64,000 bases of DNA from Propionibacteriaceae bacterium. Its GTDB lineage: Bacteria > Actinomycetota > Actinomycetes > Propionibacteriales > Propionibacteriaceae. Positions within the stretch are counted from its first letter, which is position 1. Each line of letters begins with the position of its first letter. A program made the position numbers and the translations under genes. Under the pieces are notes generated by a model, which saw only the letters and a list, made by a program, of their open reading frames with translations, ran no database searches and was not told the origin of the DNA. Of this stretch, positions 25,759-34,395 are shown in pieces. The stretch covers positions 62,001 to 126,000 of the forward strand of contig WQZD01000003.1 of assembly GCA_009780915.1 (NCBI GenBank), written 5' to 3'.

Positions 25759-26206
25759 GGTCGGCGCCTTCCGGGTCGCTGGGTCTCACGTCGCCTGACG
25801 CGTCGGTCGGTTGATGTGTCGCCAGATCGTCGGGACCGAAGGCCTGGGGCAGCATGTCCGCGAGGGCGCACTCGCCACGAGGGGTCGCCATCCTCAATGC
25901 CGGCCCACCGTGTTCGTAGAGCAGTTGCCGACACCGCCCGCACGGGGTGATGACCTGACCCGCCCCGTCGACGCAGGCGAAGGCCACCAGACGGCCGCCG
26001 CCGGACGCCGCCAGAGCGGACACGAGCCCGCACTCCGCGCACAACGTCAGCCCATAGGAGGCGTTCTCGACATTGCAGCCCGACACGAGTCGGCCGTCGT
26101 CGACCAGGGCGGCCGCCCCCACCGGATAGTGGGAGTACGGCGCGTACGCCTTCGCAGCCGCGTCCGTCGCAGCGGACAGCAGCACAGTCCAATCCATCGA
26201 TCTCAT
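25751..26206 (-). CDS. cdd: Cytidine deaminase
   Basis: Cdd deaminates (deoxy)cytidine to (deoxy)uridine, feeding DeoA. The zinc site is of the small tetrameric type: Cys56-Ala-Glu58 and PCGRC with Cys89 and Cys92. The first 110 residues cover the normal enzyme; the last 40 form an acidic, probably flexible tail. The ATG at 26206 overlaps the permease stop (ATGA). A second ATG at 26197 has AAGGG nine bases upstream and may be the true start. Confidence 0.94.
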   Translation of the reverse strand: MRSMDWTVLLSAATDAAAKAYAPYSHYPVGAAALVDDGRLVSGCNVENASYGLTLCAECGLVSALAASGGGRLVAFACVDGAGQVITPCGRCRQLLYEHGGPALRMATPRGECALADMLPQAFGPDDLATHQPTDASGDVRPSDPEGADHV

Positions 26207-27501
26207 CCCTTGTACGGTTTGCCTTCCATCGCCGGTGGACGTACCCGTCCCACGAGTCCCGCCACGGCGAAGATCGTCACGAGGTAGGGGGCCATCAGCA
26301 TGAACTGGCTAGGCACCTCCACCCCGACGACTCCCAAAGCGTTCTGCAGGTTGTCGGCGAAGCCGAACAACAGGGCCGCCACCAGGGCGCCCTTGGGTTT
26401 CCATCCACCGAGGATCATCGCCGCCAAGGCGATGTAGCCTCGCCCGGCGCTCATCTGCTTGCCGAAGGCCAGGCCGTTGGCCACGGTGAAGTACGCGCCT
26501 CCCAGACCGGCGATGGCGCCGCCGAGGATCGTGTTGAGCACGCGGGTGCGGTTGACCTTGATCCCGACCGTGTCGGCGGCACGGGGGTGCTCGCCGCAGG
26601 CGCGCAGGCGCAGTCCCCATTTGGACTTGAAGAGCAGGATCTGCAGGGCGATGACGGCGATGTACATCAGGTACACCAAAGCGTTCTGGTTGAACAGCAC
26701 GGGTCCGATCACGGGGATCTCCGAGAGCACGGGGATCTGCCACTTCGGCAGTTTCACAGTCGCGGAGAACACGGCTGTGTTCCGGGTCAGCACGGTGGAG
26801 AACAGGTAGCTGGTCAGGCCGGTCACGAGGACGTTCAGGACGACGCCGACGATGATGTGGTCCACCCAGTACCGGACCGCGAACAAGGCCAACAAGGCGC
26901 CGATCACCGCCCCGGCGACAGGCGCCGAGATCAACCCGAGCCACGGGTTCTGGGAGACGGCGCCGACCACGGCGGCGAGGAAGGCGCCGGCGAGCAACTG
27001 GCCCTCGATGGAGACGTTGATGACACCCACGTGCTCGCACACCGTGCCGGCCATGGCGCCGAAGATCAACGGCACCGACAAGAACAAGGCGCCTGACAAC
27101 AGAGACGTGAACTGCAAGGACGCGCCTCGTCCGGCCACCGCCCACAACAGGAAGGAGGCCACGAAACAGGTCCCGAAAATGATGCCCATCCACGATCCGA
27201 GGCGTACTTTGCCGAAAGCCGTGGTGCGGGTGGCGGACGCCCACCACGCCGATCCGGTGACGCACAGCATCGCCGCCACGAGGACGATCTCACTGGTGAG
27301 GCTGGGAAGGGCGAGGTTGATCGTGCCCAACCAGCGGTTGCCGGTGACGATGGCCACCTGGCTGATCGCGGTCGAGGAGGTCGTCCCGGCGAAGCCGAAG
27401 GCGGCGGCGAGGGTGAACACCGACAAGGCGATGGGCAGCTTCCACGAGCGGGGTCGCATGTGATCGGTCACGAGGTCGTCGAGCAAGACAGCGGTGCTCA
27501 T
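26203..27501 (-). CDS. Nucleoside ABC transporter permease (NupQ-like)
   Basis: This 432-residue hydrophobic protein has about ten membrane spans and belongs to the BPD_transp_2 permeases found with BMP-family binding proteins. The loop SIEGQLLAGAFLAAVVGA and the AGLGGAYFTVANG block are typical. It would form the membrane channel with the next permease. An N-terminal extension of about 80 residues adds one or two spans compared with short homologs. Both ends overlap neighbours by four bases. The nucleoside assignment rests on the linked cdd, deoA and deoC genes. Confidence 0.88.
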   Translation of the reverse strand: MSTAVLLDDLVTDHMRPRSWKLPIALSVFTLAAAFGFAGTTSSTAISQVAIVTGNRWLGTINLALPSLTSEIVLVAAMLCVTGSAWWASATRTTAFGKVRLGSWMGIIFGTCFVASFLLWAVAGRGASLQFTSLLSGALFLSVPLIFGAMAGTVCEHVGVINVSIEGQLLAGAFLAAVVGAVSQNPWLGLISAPVAGAVIGALLALFAVRYWVDHIIVGVVLNVLVTGLTSYLFSTVLTRNTAVFSATVKLPKWQIPVLSEIPVIGPVLFNQNALVYLMYIAVIALQILLFKSKWGLRLRACGEHPRAADTVGIKVNRTRVLNTILGGAIAGLGGAYFTVANGLAFGKQMSAGRGYIALAAMILGGWKPKGALVAALLFGFADNLQNALGVVGVEVPSQFMLMAPYLVTIFAVAGLVGRVRPPAMEGKPYKG

Positions 27502-28742
27502 GCTGTCACCTCCTCACGTGTCGAGCGGGCATGGGCACGGGAGGTGGCCCTGCGTCGCCGTTCGGGGTCGGGCAGACGGAACAGGGCTCTCACCAGGGGT
27601 GGCGCGGCGATCAGCAGGACGATCACCGACTGGACGACGAGGATGATGTCGATGGGGGTCCCTGTCACCGATTGCATCAGGTAACCGCCCGCCCTCAGTC
27701 CGCCGAAGAGCAGCCCCGCCAGGACCGTCCCCACCGGCTTGGACCGACCGAGCAGGGCGACGGTGATCGCGTCGAATCCGAAGGTGGAGGCGATGTTCGC
27801 GTTGAGCTGCTGGGAGGCGGACGAGAGCAATTGGGAGGTGGCCGCGAGTCCGGCCAGTCCGCCCGAGAGGATCATCACCCACACGTAGGTCATCGAGACG
27901 TTCATGCCGGCCGTACGCGCGGCGTCTGGGTTCTCGCCCACCGCTCGGATACGGAATCCCAAGGTGGAGCGCTCCATGAGCCACCACACCCCCACGGCGG
28001 CCAGAATCGCCAAAACGAAGCCCAAATCGATGGGGGTGCCGAAGAAGTGGGGGAACTGGGCCGAGGGGTCCATGGTCGGGCTGATCGGCGCGTTGGACGT
28101 GGGTTTGCGGAACGCCTGCAACGTCAGCAGCCATCCGAGGAGGAAGACGGCGATCGAGTTGAGCATGATCGTCACGATCACCTCGTTGGCGCCGGTCTTG
28201 GCCTTGAGGATGCCGGGGATGAACCCCCAGAGAGCCCCTCCGACGAAGGCGCCGATCAGGCACACGATCACATGGATCACGATCGGGAGGTGCCAGGAGA
28301 AGCCGACGTACCCGCACAGGACGGCGCCGAGGATGATCTGGCCCTGGGCGCCGATGTTGAACATCCCCGCGCGGAAACCGATGCCGAGCGCGAGACCCGC
28401 GAAGATCAGCGGGACGGAGTACGCGATCGTCTTGGTGATCGGGGCGATCACGTCGGCCGCGTTATTCGCCGTGGACACGTTGACCACGGCCCCCTGGAAG
28501 AGGGAGGAGTACGCCCCGCCGACCGCGTGGCCCACCGCGCCGAAGAAGTCCGAGGGCTGGGCGAACAGGTACGCCGCCGTCTGCTGGACCTGCGCGTCGG
28601 CCGCCCCGATCAGGATCGCGCCGATCAGGAGGGCCACGACGATGGCGAGGAAGGAGGTCAGGTACGACGAGGTGGCCGCGGAGCGCAGCATGACTCGCCA
28701 CGTGGGTCGAGGCGTGGACTGTTCCTGGGTCGTGTCACTCAC
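27498..28742 (-). CDS. Nucleoside ABC transporter permease (NupP-like)
   Basis: The 414-residue permease is the partner of the gene at 26203-27501. It has an N-terminal span (LTSFLAIVVALLIGAILIG), then the conserved FRAGMFNIGAQGQIILGA loop of this permease group and about eight further spans. The C-terminal 30 residues are basic and cytosolic. Start ATG 28742 overlaps the ATPase stop by four bases, and its end overlaps the second permease by four. Confidence 0.88.
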   Translation of the reverse strand: MSDTTQEQSTPRPTWRVMLRSAATSSYLTSFLAIVVALLIGAILIGAADAQVQQTAAYLFAQPSDFFGAVGHAVGGAYSSLFQGAVVNVSTANNAADVIAPITKTIAYSVPLIFAGLALGIGFRAGMFNIGAQGQIILGAVLCGYVGFSWHLPIVIHVIVCLIGAFVGGALWGFIPGILKAKTGANEVIVTIMLNSIAVFLLGWLLTLQAFRKPTSNAPISPTMDPSAQFPHFFGTPIDLGFVLAILAAVGVWWLMERSTLGFRIRAVGENPDAARTAGMNVSMTYVWVMILSGGLAGLAATSQLLSSASQQLNANIASTFGFDAITVALLGRSKPVGTVLAGLLFGGLRAGGYLMQSVTGTPIDIILVVQSVIVLLIAAPPLVRALFRLPDPERRRRATSRAHARSTREEVTA

Positions 28743-30331
28743 TGCCAGATTCCTTCCATGATCTCACCGGGGTCCGTCTCGTGGCCCTGACTCTGGGCGA
28801 TGGCGTCGTCGTACGACACGCCCGCCATCATCAGGCCCAGGACATGGCGCGGCGTGTCGGGTGGGACGATGCCGACGAATCGGCCTTCGTACATGACGGC
28901 GATGCGGTCGGCGAGGGCCGTCACTTCGTTGAGCTCGGTGGACACGATCACCACGGCCGTGCCCTTCTCCCGTTGCTGGAGGATGCGTGAATGGATGAAC
29001 TCGATCGAGCCGATGTCCAAGCCGCGTGTGGGCTGAGAGGCGATCAGGACGGTCAGGTCGCGGGACAACTCCCTGGCCATGACGACCTTCTGCTGGTTGC
29101 CGCCGGACAGCGTCGCCAAGGCGGCGGAGGAGGATCCGGAGCGCACATCGTACTCGGCCACCCTCTCGGAGGCGTTGTGGGCGATGGCTCTCATGTTCAT
29201 GGCCCCCCACTGGGAGAACGGCGCGGACGTGACCTGGTCGAGGATGAGGTTCTCGGCGATCGTGAACCCCGCCACCATGCCGTCCTTGCCGCGATCTTCA
29301 GGGACGAAGCCGACGCCCGAGGCGAGGATGGCTTTGACACTCTTGCCCGTCAGGTCCTCGACGACCTGCCCGCCGTCCTCAGCAGCACGGTGGAGGACGA
29401 CCGACCCTGCGGTGGGACGGCGCAGGCCGATCAGCGTCTCTGCGAGCTCGGTCTGCCCATTGCCTTGGACCCCCGCGACCGCGAGGACTTCTCCCCGAGC
29501 GACGGAGAAGCTCAGATCGTCGAGGAGGACGCGCCCGTCGGTGTCGAGCAGTTCCAGACCGGTGACCTCCAGGGCCACGTCCCCTGCCGTGGCCTGTGGT
29601 TTGGTGACTTCGAGATCCACGTGGCGACCCACCATCATGGACGCCAGCTCGTTCTGGGACGCGGTCGGCTTGGTGTGTCCCACGACTTTGCCCAGTCGGA
29701 TCACCGTGATCTCGTCGGCCACCTCCTGGACTTCACGGAGTTTGTGGGTGATGAACACGATGGAGGCGCCGGCCGTGGCCAACTGGCGCATGATGTCCAT
29801 CAACTCGTCGGTCTCCTGAGGCGTCAGCACAGCAGTGGGCTCGTCCAGGATGAGGATCTGCGCGTGACGGGAGAGTGCTTTGATGATCTCGACCCTCTGC
29901 TGGACTCCGACGGGAAGGGTCTCCACGAGTGCGTCCGGATCGACGTCGAAACCGAATCGGTCGGAGATCTCTCTCACCACGGCACGGGCTTGGGCGATGT
30001 CGATCAAGCCGCCTGTGGTGGGCTCGCTGCCGAGGATGACGTTCTCGGCGACCGTGAACACGGGGATGAGCATGAAGTGCTGATGGACCATGCCGATCCC
30101 AGCCGCCATGGCGTCCCCGGGTCCCGAGAAATGGACGGGAACACCGTCGAGGAGGATCTCGCCCCCATCGGCCTCGTACAACCCGTACAACACATTCATG
30201 AGCGTCGATTTCCCAGCGCCGTTCTCACCGAGCAGCGCATGGATCTGTCCGGGTTCCACGATGAGATCGATGGCGTCATTGGCGATGAAATCGCCGAACT
30301 TCTTCGTCACATGACGCAGTTCAAGCCTCAC
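28739..30331 (-). CDS. Nucleoside ABC transporter ATP-binding protein, two fused ATPase domains (NupO-like)
   Basis: This 530-residue protein powers the importer. The first ATPase half has Walker A GENGAGKST at residues 35-43, signature LPVGVQQR and Walker B ILDEPT. The second half has a degenerate P-loop (GVQGNGQTEL) but a canonical LSGGNQQKV and ends the Walker B with SQPTRGLD, as is normal for the sugar/nucleoside group. I set the start at the GTG 30331 because AAGGAGG lies seven bases upstream; the frame upstream of it reads through the intergenic hairpin and is not coding. Confidence 0.92.
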   Translation of the reverse strand: MRLELRHVTKKFGDFIANDAIDLIVEPGQIHALLGENGAGKSTLMNVLYGLYEADGGEILLDGVPVHFSGPGDAMAAGIGMVHQHFMLIPVFTVAENVILGSEPTTGGLIDIAQARAVVREISDRFGFDVDPDALVETLPVGVQQRVEIIKALSRHAQILILDEPTAVLTPQETDELMDIMRQLATAGASIVFITHKLREVQEVADEITVIRLGKVVGHTKPTASQNELASMMVGRHVDLEVTKPQATAGDVALEVTGLELLDTDGRVLLDDLSFSVARGEVLAVAGVQGNGQTELAETLIGLRRPTAGSVVLHRAAEDGGQVVEDLTGKSVKAILASGVGFVPEDRGKDGMVAGFTIAENLILDQVTSAPFSQWGAMNMRAIAHNASERVAEYDVRSGSSSAALATLSGGNQQKVVMARELSRDLTVLIASQPTRGLDIGSIEFIHSRILQQREKGTAVVIVSTELNEVTALADRIAVMYEGRFVGIVPPDTPRHVLGLMMAGVSYDDAIAQSQGHETDPGEIMEGIWQ

Positions 30332-30403
30332 GACTGATCCTCCTTGACTGTCGGTCGTGCTGAAAATACTATCTGATAGATCCCCCTGTGCCCCTGTGCG
30401 ACC

Positions 30404-30447
30404 TGTCGGGTCCGGGCGCATCCTTATCAGATGGCCCGGACCCGACA
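30404..30447. terminator. Long hairpin between the binding-protein and ATPase genes
   Basis: A 14-bp perfect stem, TGTCGGGTCCGGGC with its complement, flanks a 16-base loop that can pair further (CATC/GATG). It lies in the 152-base gap after the lipoprotein gene. There is no T-run. It probably stabilises or partly terminates the message so that more binding protein is made than membrane parts. Confidence 0.6.
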
Positions 30448-30483
30448 CGTCGTCGCTCATGCGGCGAACGCCGCCTCAATCGA

Positions 30484-31554
30484 TCACTGAGGATCGGACG
30501 GCGACACGACCTTCAGCTTGCCCGACGCGATGTCGGCCTGCAGCTGGTTGATCTTGTCCTTGACCTCTTGCGGGATCTTGGAGTCGAAGTTGTGGTACGG
30601 AGCGATGCCCACACCGCCGTTGGCCAAGGTGCCCACGTACGGCGTGTTGGAGTAGGTGCCGTCCTCGGTGGCCTTGATCGTGTCGAAGACGGACTGGCCG
30701 ATCTCCTTCATGACCGAGGTCAAGAACAGGTCCTGGTACTGAGGAGCGGTCTCGAAGCCGTCGGCGTCCACCCAGATGATGGCGACGTTCCCGGCGTCCT
30801 GAGCCGCCATGGCAGCGCCGTTGCCCACGGGGCCGGCGACGGGCATGACCACGTCAGCGCCAGCCTCGATGAAGTTCTTCGTGGTGATCTGGCCCTTGGA
30901 CTGATCCTCGAAGTCGCCCGTGAAGGAGCCCTTCTGCGTGGCCTTGTCCCACCCGAGGACCTGGACGGTCTTCCCGGAATCCGCGTTGTACTGAGCCACA
31001 CCGTCGACGAAGCCGTCCATGAAGATGGTCACCGAGGGGATCTGCATGCCGCCGAAGGTGGCGACCACACCGGTGGTGCTGTACGCGGCGGCCAGGTACC
31101 CGGCGAGGAAGGACGCGTCCGAGGTCTTGAAGACCAAGGGCTTCACGTTCGGCAGCTCGATGGAGTTGTCGTCGATGATGGCGAAATGGGTGTCGGGGTT
31201 CGCGGTGGCCTGCGCCTTGGTGGCCTCGGCGAGCATGAATCCGACGGTGATGGTCAGATCGCAGTTGTTGGTCTGCATGCTCTCCAGGTTGGGAGCGAAG
31301 TCAGAGGCGTTCTGGGACTCGGCGCTCTTGATGGTCACGCCCAGTTCGTCCTGGGCCTTGACCAGTCCCTCGAACCCGGACTGGTTGAACGACTTGTCAT
31401 CGAACCCGCCCTGGTCGGAGATCATGCACGCGAGGAAGTTGCTGGCGCTGCCTGTCGCACCCGTCGATGGGTTGGACTGCGGCGCGGACGCGCACCCGGC
31501 CAGCGCGAGAGCCGCGGCCGTGATCAGCACCGCTGATGCTGCTAGTTTCTTCAC
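30484..31554 (-). CDS. BMP-family nucleoside-binding lipoprotein
   Basis: The protein captures the solute outside the membrane for the ABC importer. The 356 residues start with a lipoprotein signal, KK then a hydrophobic stretch ending LALAGC, with the lipid-bearing Cys21. The mature part has BMP-family blocks: SDQGGFDDKSFNQSGFEGL near the start and a conserved GADVVMPVAGPVG region. The GTG at 31554 has AGGA six bases upstream and fits the signal peptide; the frame further upstream is not coding. It is the first gene of the run down to 21987. Confidence 0.92.
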   Translation of the reverse strand: MKKLAASAVLITAAALALAGCASAPQSNPSTGATGSASNFLACMISDQGGFDDKSFNQSGFEGLVKAQDELGVTIKSAESQNASDFAPNLESMQTNNCDLTITVGFMLAEATKAQATANPDTHFAIIDDNSIELPNVKPLVFKTSDASFLAGYLAAAYSTTGVVATFGGMQIPSVTIFMDGFVDGVAQYNADSGKTVQVLGWDKATQKGSFTGDFEDQSKGQITTKNFIEAGADVVMPVAGPVGNGAAMAAQDAGNVAIIWVDADGFETAPQYQDLFLTSVMKEIGQSVFDTIKATEDGTYSNTPYVGTLANGGVGIAPYHNFDSKIPQEVKDKINQLQADIASGKLKVVSPSDPQ

Positions 31555-31578
31555 AATTTTTCCTATCCATTGTGTGAT

Positions 31579-31592
31579 GGAGGGTTCCCTCC
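31579..31592. repeat. Inverted repeat in the lipoprotein gene leader
   Basis: GGAGGG-TT-CCCTCC forms a compact stem 25 bases before the GTG of the lipoprotein gene. On the transcript it would lie in the leader. A function in translation control is possible but not shown. Confidence 0.35.
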
Positions 31593-31654
31593 TTTTGGCA
31601 TCAATACCATACCCGTCTGAAGCAATCGGAAACCACCCCAATCCCGCCAGACAA

Positions 31655-31672
31655 GGTCACATTTTGGTCACA
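31655..31672. promoter_or_regulatory. Direct repeat operator candidate upstream of the nucleoside operon
   Basis: GGTCACA occurs twice, at 31655-31661 and 31666-31672, exactly 11 bases apart with TTTT between. It lies about 100 bases before the lipoprotein start, between that gene and padR. Repeats in phase on the helix are a common form of operator. The regulator is unknown. Confidence 0.45.
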
Positions 31673-31728
31673 ATCTGGCATCCGGTGGACGTCAGGCCCG
31701 TCCGCCCTCCTCCCCCGCTGGCAGCACA

Positions 31729-31758
31729 TTGACATAGTATTACGAACGATATATCGTT
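31729..31758 (+). promoter_or_regulatory. padR promoter with palindromic operator over the -10
   Basis: TTGACA at 31729-31734 is a perfect -35, and TATCGT at 31752-31757 follows after 17 bases. A perfect 14-bp palindrome, AACGATATATCGTT (31745-31758), covers the -10. This suits self-repression by the PadR protein, though another repressor is possible. Confidence 0.6.
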
Positions 31759-31785
31759 GATATGTCTATCGCGAAAGGAGACACC

Positions 31786-32397
31786 ATGTACACACATGTG
31801 AATCCACCGATGCGCCCTCGACGACGTCCTGTCGATCCGGCGATGGTCCCCGGGCCTCGTCGATGGGGAGACGGCCCCCCGGATCCGGAACCCGGGTTCG
31901 GCCCCGGGGATCGTCGCCGCAGGGGAAGGAGGCCGTGGGGAGAAGATGGACCCCGGATGAGGCGTGCCCGTCCAGGGCAGGTCCGCGACTCGATCCTGCG
32001 ACTGCTCAGCGAGCGACCCCTCAACGGGTATCAGATCATGACGAGCTTGGCCGAGAAGACCATGGACGCCTGGCAGCCCTCCCCCGGCGCCATCTATCCG
32101 GCGCTGAACCAGTTGGAGGACGAGGGTCTCATCCAGGCGGTGATGACCGATCAGCAGAAGGTCTTCACGCTCACGGATGCCGGTCAGGCGGTCGTCGCCG
32201 ACCTGCCTGAAGAACCGTGGAGTGGGCGCGAGCCAGCTCTGACCCAACGGAACGCCGCCATGGAGCAGTTGCGATTCCTCGCCCACACGATCCGGTACGC
32301 CGGACAGACCGGCACTCCCGATCAACTCACGGCCATCGCCGTCCAGCTCGAATCGACCCGAAAGTCCATCCTCGCCATCCTGGCCGCCGCCGACTGA
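31786..32397 (+). CDS. PadR-family transcriptional regulator
   Basis: The first 60 residues are a Pro/Arg/Gly-rich, probably disordered segment. Then the PadR winged helix follows: VRDSILRLLSERPLNGYQIM, a recognition region around PSPGAIYPALNQLEDEGLI and a wing. The last 70 residues form the dimerising helices. Ligands of PadR proteins are diverse and cannot be named here. ATG 31786 has AAAGGAG five bases upstream; an earlier ATG at 31762 lacks a ribosome site. The gene diverges from the nucleoside operon, so control of that operon is possible but not proven. It converges with aspS. Confidence 0.88.
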   Translation: MYTHVNPPMRPRRRPVDPAMVPGPRRWGDGPPDPEPGFGPGDRRRRGRRPWGEDGPRMRRARPGQVRDSILRLLSERPLNGYQIMTSLAEKTMDAWQPSPGAIYPALNQLEDEGLIQAVMTDQQKVFTLTDAGQAVVADLPEEPWSGREPALTQRNAAMEQLRFLAHTIRYAGQTGTPDQLTAIAVQLESTRKSILAILAAAD

Positions 32398-32424
32398 CGG
32401 CGGCCGACCAGGACACAGACCCGA

Positions 32425-34248
32425 TCAGGCTGTCGCAGTCGCCTGCGGCGCGGCAGACTGATCCGACGCCTGGCCCTTCTTCTGGGGCCTAGCGTCCACA
32501 CCGGCCTCGCGCCGCTGTTGGAGAGTGATCGCCGCAGGGGCGCTGGTGAGCGGATCGTACCCATTGCCGGTCTTCGGGAAGGCGATGACCTCACGGATCG
32601 ACTCGGCGCCGGCGAGGAGGGCGACCACACGGTCCCATCCGAAGGCGATCCCTCCGTGGGGCGGGGCGCCGTACTGGAAGGCGTTGAGCAGGAAGCCGAA
32701 CTTGTCCTGAGCCTCCTCGGGCGTGATGCCCATGACGGCGAAGACCCGCTCCTGGATGTCGCGGCGATGGATCCTGATGGACCCGCCGCCGATCTCGTTG
32801 CCGTTGCAGACGATGTCGTACGCGTAGGCGAGAGCCGACCCGGGGTCGGTGTCGAACGTGTCGACACACTCCGGCTTGGGCGAGGTGAAGGCGTGGTGGA
32901 CCGCGGTCCACGCGCCGCCGCCCACGGCCACGTCGCCTTCGTCCTCGGCTTCGGAGGTGGGTTTGAACAGAGGGGCGTCGACCACCCAGAGAAGGCTCCA
33001 GGCGTCCTTGTCGATCAGGCCGAGACGCTCGCCGATCTCGTTCCGGGCGGCGCCCAGCAACGCCTGGGACTTGGTCCGGGGTCCAGCGGCGAAGAAGATC
33101 GCGTCACCGGGCTTCGCGCCGGTGCGCGGGGCCAGGGCGGCCAGTTCTTCCTCGGAGAGGTTCTTGGCCACGGGGCCACCCATCTCACCGGTGTCGGAGA
33201 TGGTGACGTAGGCCAGACCCTTGGCGCCTCGCTGCTTGGCCCATTCCTGCCAGGCGTCGAATTGACGGCGAGGCAGGCTCGCCCCGCCGGCCATCACCAC
33301 GGCGCCGACATACGCGGCCTGGAAGACGCGGAATCCGGTCGACGCGAACACGTCGGTCAGCTCGTGGATCTCCAGGTCGAACCTCAGATCCGGCTTGTCG
33401 GAGCCGTACCTGTCCATGGCCTCGTCGAACGTCAGACGCGGAAGCGGGGTGGGGATCGTCACGTCGATGAGGGCCCACAACGCGGTGACGATCTCTTCGG
33501 CCAAGGCGATGACGTCCTCTTGGTCGACGAAGCTCATCTCCACGTCGAGCTGGGTGAACTCGGGCTGGCGGTCCGCACGGAAGTCCTCGTCCCGGTAACA
33601 GCGGGCGATCTGGTAATACCTCTCCATGCCGGCAACCATGAGCAATTGCTTGAACAACTGGGGGCTCTGGGGCAGCGCGTACCAGGACCCCGGGGACAAG
33701 CGCGCGGGAACCAGGAAGTCGCGTGCGCCTTCGGGGGTGGAACGCGTCAGCGTGGGGGTCTCGATCTCCACGAAGTCGTGGGCGGCCAGCACCTCGCGAG
33801 CAGCCCGGTTGACCTTGGACCTCAGGCGCAGGGCGTTGCCCTGGTCCGGGCGGCGCAGATCGAGGTACCTGTACGTGAAACGAGCGTCCTCGCCGACGTT
33901 GACTCGCTCGTCGACGGGGAAAGGCAGCGGAGCGGACGCGTTGAGGATCTCGATGTCGGAGACGACCACTTCGATGTCGCCGGTGGGCATCGCGGGGTTG
34001 ACGGTGTCCTCTGAGCGCGCGTCCACACGGCCATGCACCACGAGGCAGTACTCGTTGCGGAGTTTGTGGACGGACAGGGCCTCCACGAGGTCCTCACGCA
34101 CGACGCACTGGACGAGACCAGACGAGTCCCGAATATCGACGAACACCACGCCACCATGGTCGCGACGGGTGTTGACCCATCCCGCCAATGTGACCTCGTC
34201 GCCAATGTTATCCCTTGTCAAAGCTCCGGCTAGATGGGTGCGTATCAT
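32425..34248 (-). CDS. aspS: Aspartyl-tRNA synthetase
   Basis: AspRS is a class II synthetase. The 607 residues show an OB-fold anticodon domain at the start ([21 protein letters not shown]), class II motif 2 ([18 protein letters not shown]), the bacterial GAD insertion in the middle and motif 3 in [12 protein letters not shown]. Bacterial-type length fits. Whether it also charges tRNA-Asn cannot be read by eye, and no gatCAB genes are here. ATG 34248 has AGAGGAA upstream; the longer frame includes the promoter and is not coding. Confidence 0.96.
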   Translation of the reverse strand: MIRTHLAGALTRDNIGDEVTLAGWVNTRRDHGGVVFVDIRDSSGLVQCVVREDLVEALSVHKLRNEYCLVVHGRVDARSEDTVNPAMPTGDIEVVVSDIEILNASAPLPFPVDERVNVGEDARFTYRYLDLRRPDQGNALRLRSKVNRAAREVLAAHDFVEIETPTLTRSTPEGARDFLVPARLSPGSWYALPQSPQLFKQLLMVAGMERYYQIARCYRDEDFRADRQPEFTQLDVEMSFVDQEDVIALAEEIVTALWALIDVTIPTPLPRLTFDEAMDRYGSDKPDLRFDLEIHELTDVFASTGFRVFQAAYVGAVVMAGGASLPRRQFDAWQEWAKQRGAKGLAYVTISDTGEMGGPVAKNLSEEELAALAPRTGAKPGDAIFFAAGPRTKSQALLGAARNEIGERLGLIDKDAWSLLWVVDAPLFKPTSEAEDEGDVAVGGGAWTAVHHAFTSPKPECVDTFDTDPGSALAYAYDIVCNGNEIGGGSIRIHRRDIQERVFAVMGITPEEAQDKFGFLLNAFQYGAPPHGGIAFGWDRVVALLAGAESIREVIAFPKTGNGYDPLTSAPAAITLQQRREAGVDARPQKKGQASDQSAAPQATATA

Positions 34249-34301
34249 CGATGTTCCTCTCGTGGCAGCCGACGCATAGACAGTGCGCGGCCTGTTGGCC
34301 G

Positions 34302-34307
34302 ATTGTA
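34302..34307 (-). promoter_or_regulatory. Extended -10 of aspS
   Basis: On the minus strand TGG precedes TACAAT, giving an extended -10 (TGn-TACAAT), in the 147-base gap after hisS. The leader would be near 48 bases. No T-box features are visible. Confidence 0.5.
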
Positions 34308-34395
34308 CCAGACATGGCCCAAGCAATGGTCGGCTCCCCGTGGACACACTGGGCCCCGTGGAGGCTGCTCGCGCCCCGCAGGGGTCCAGGCAGGC

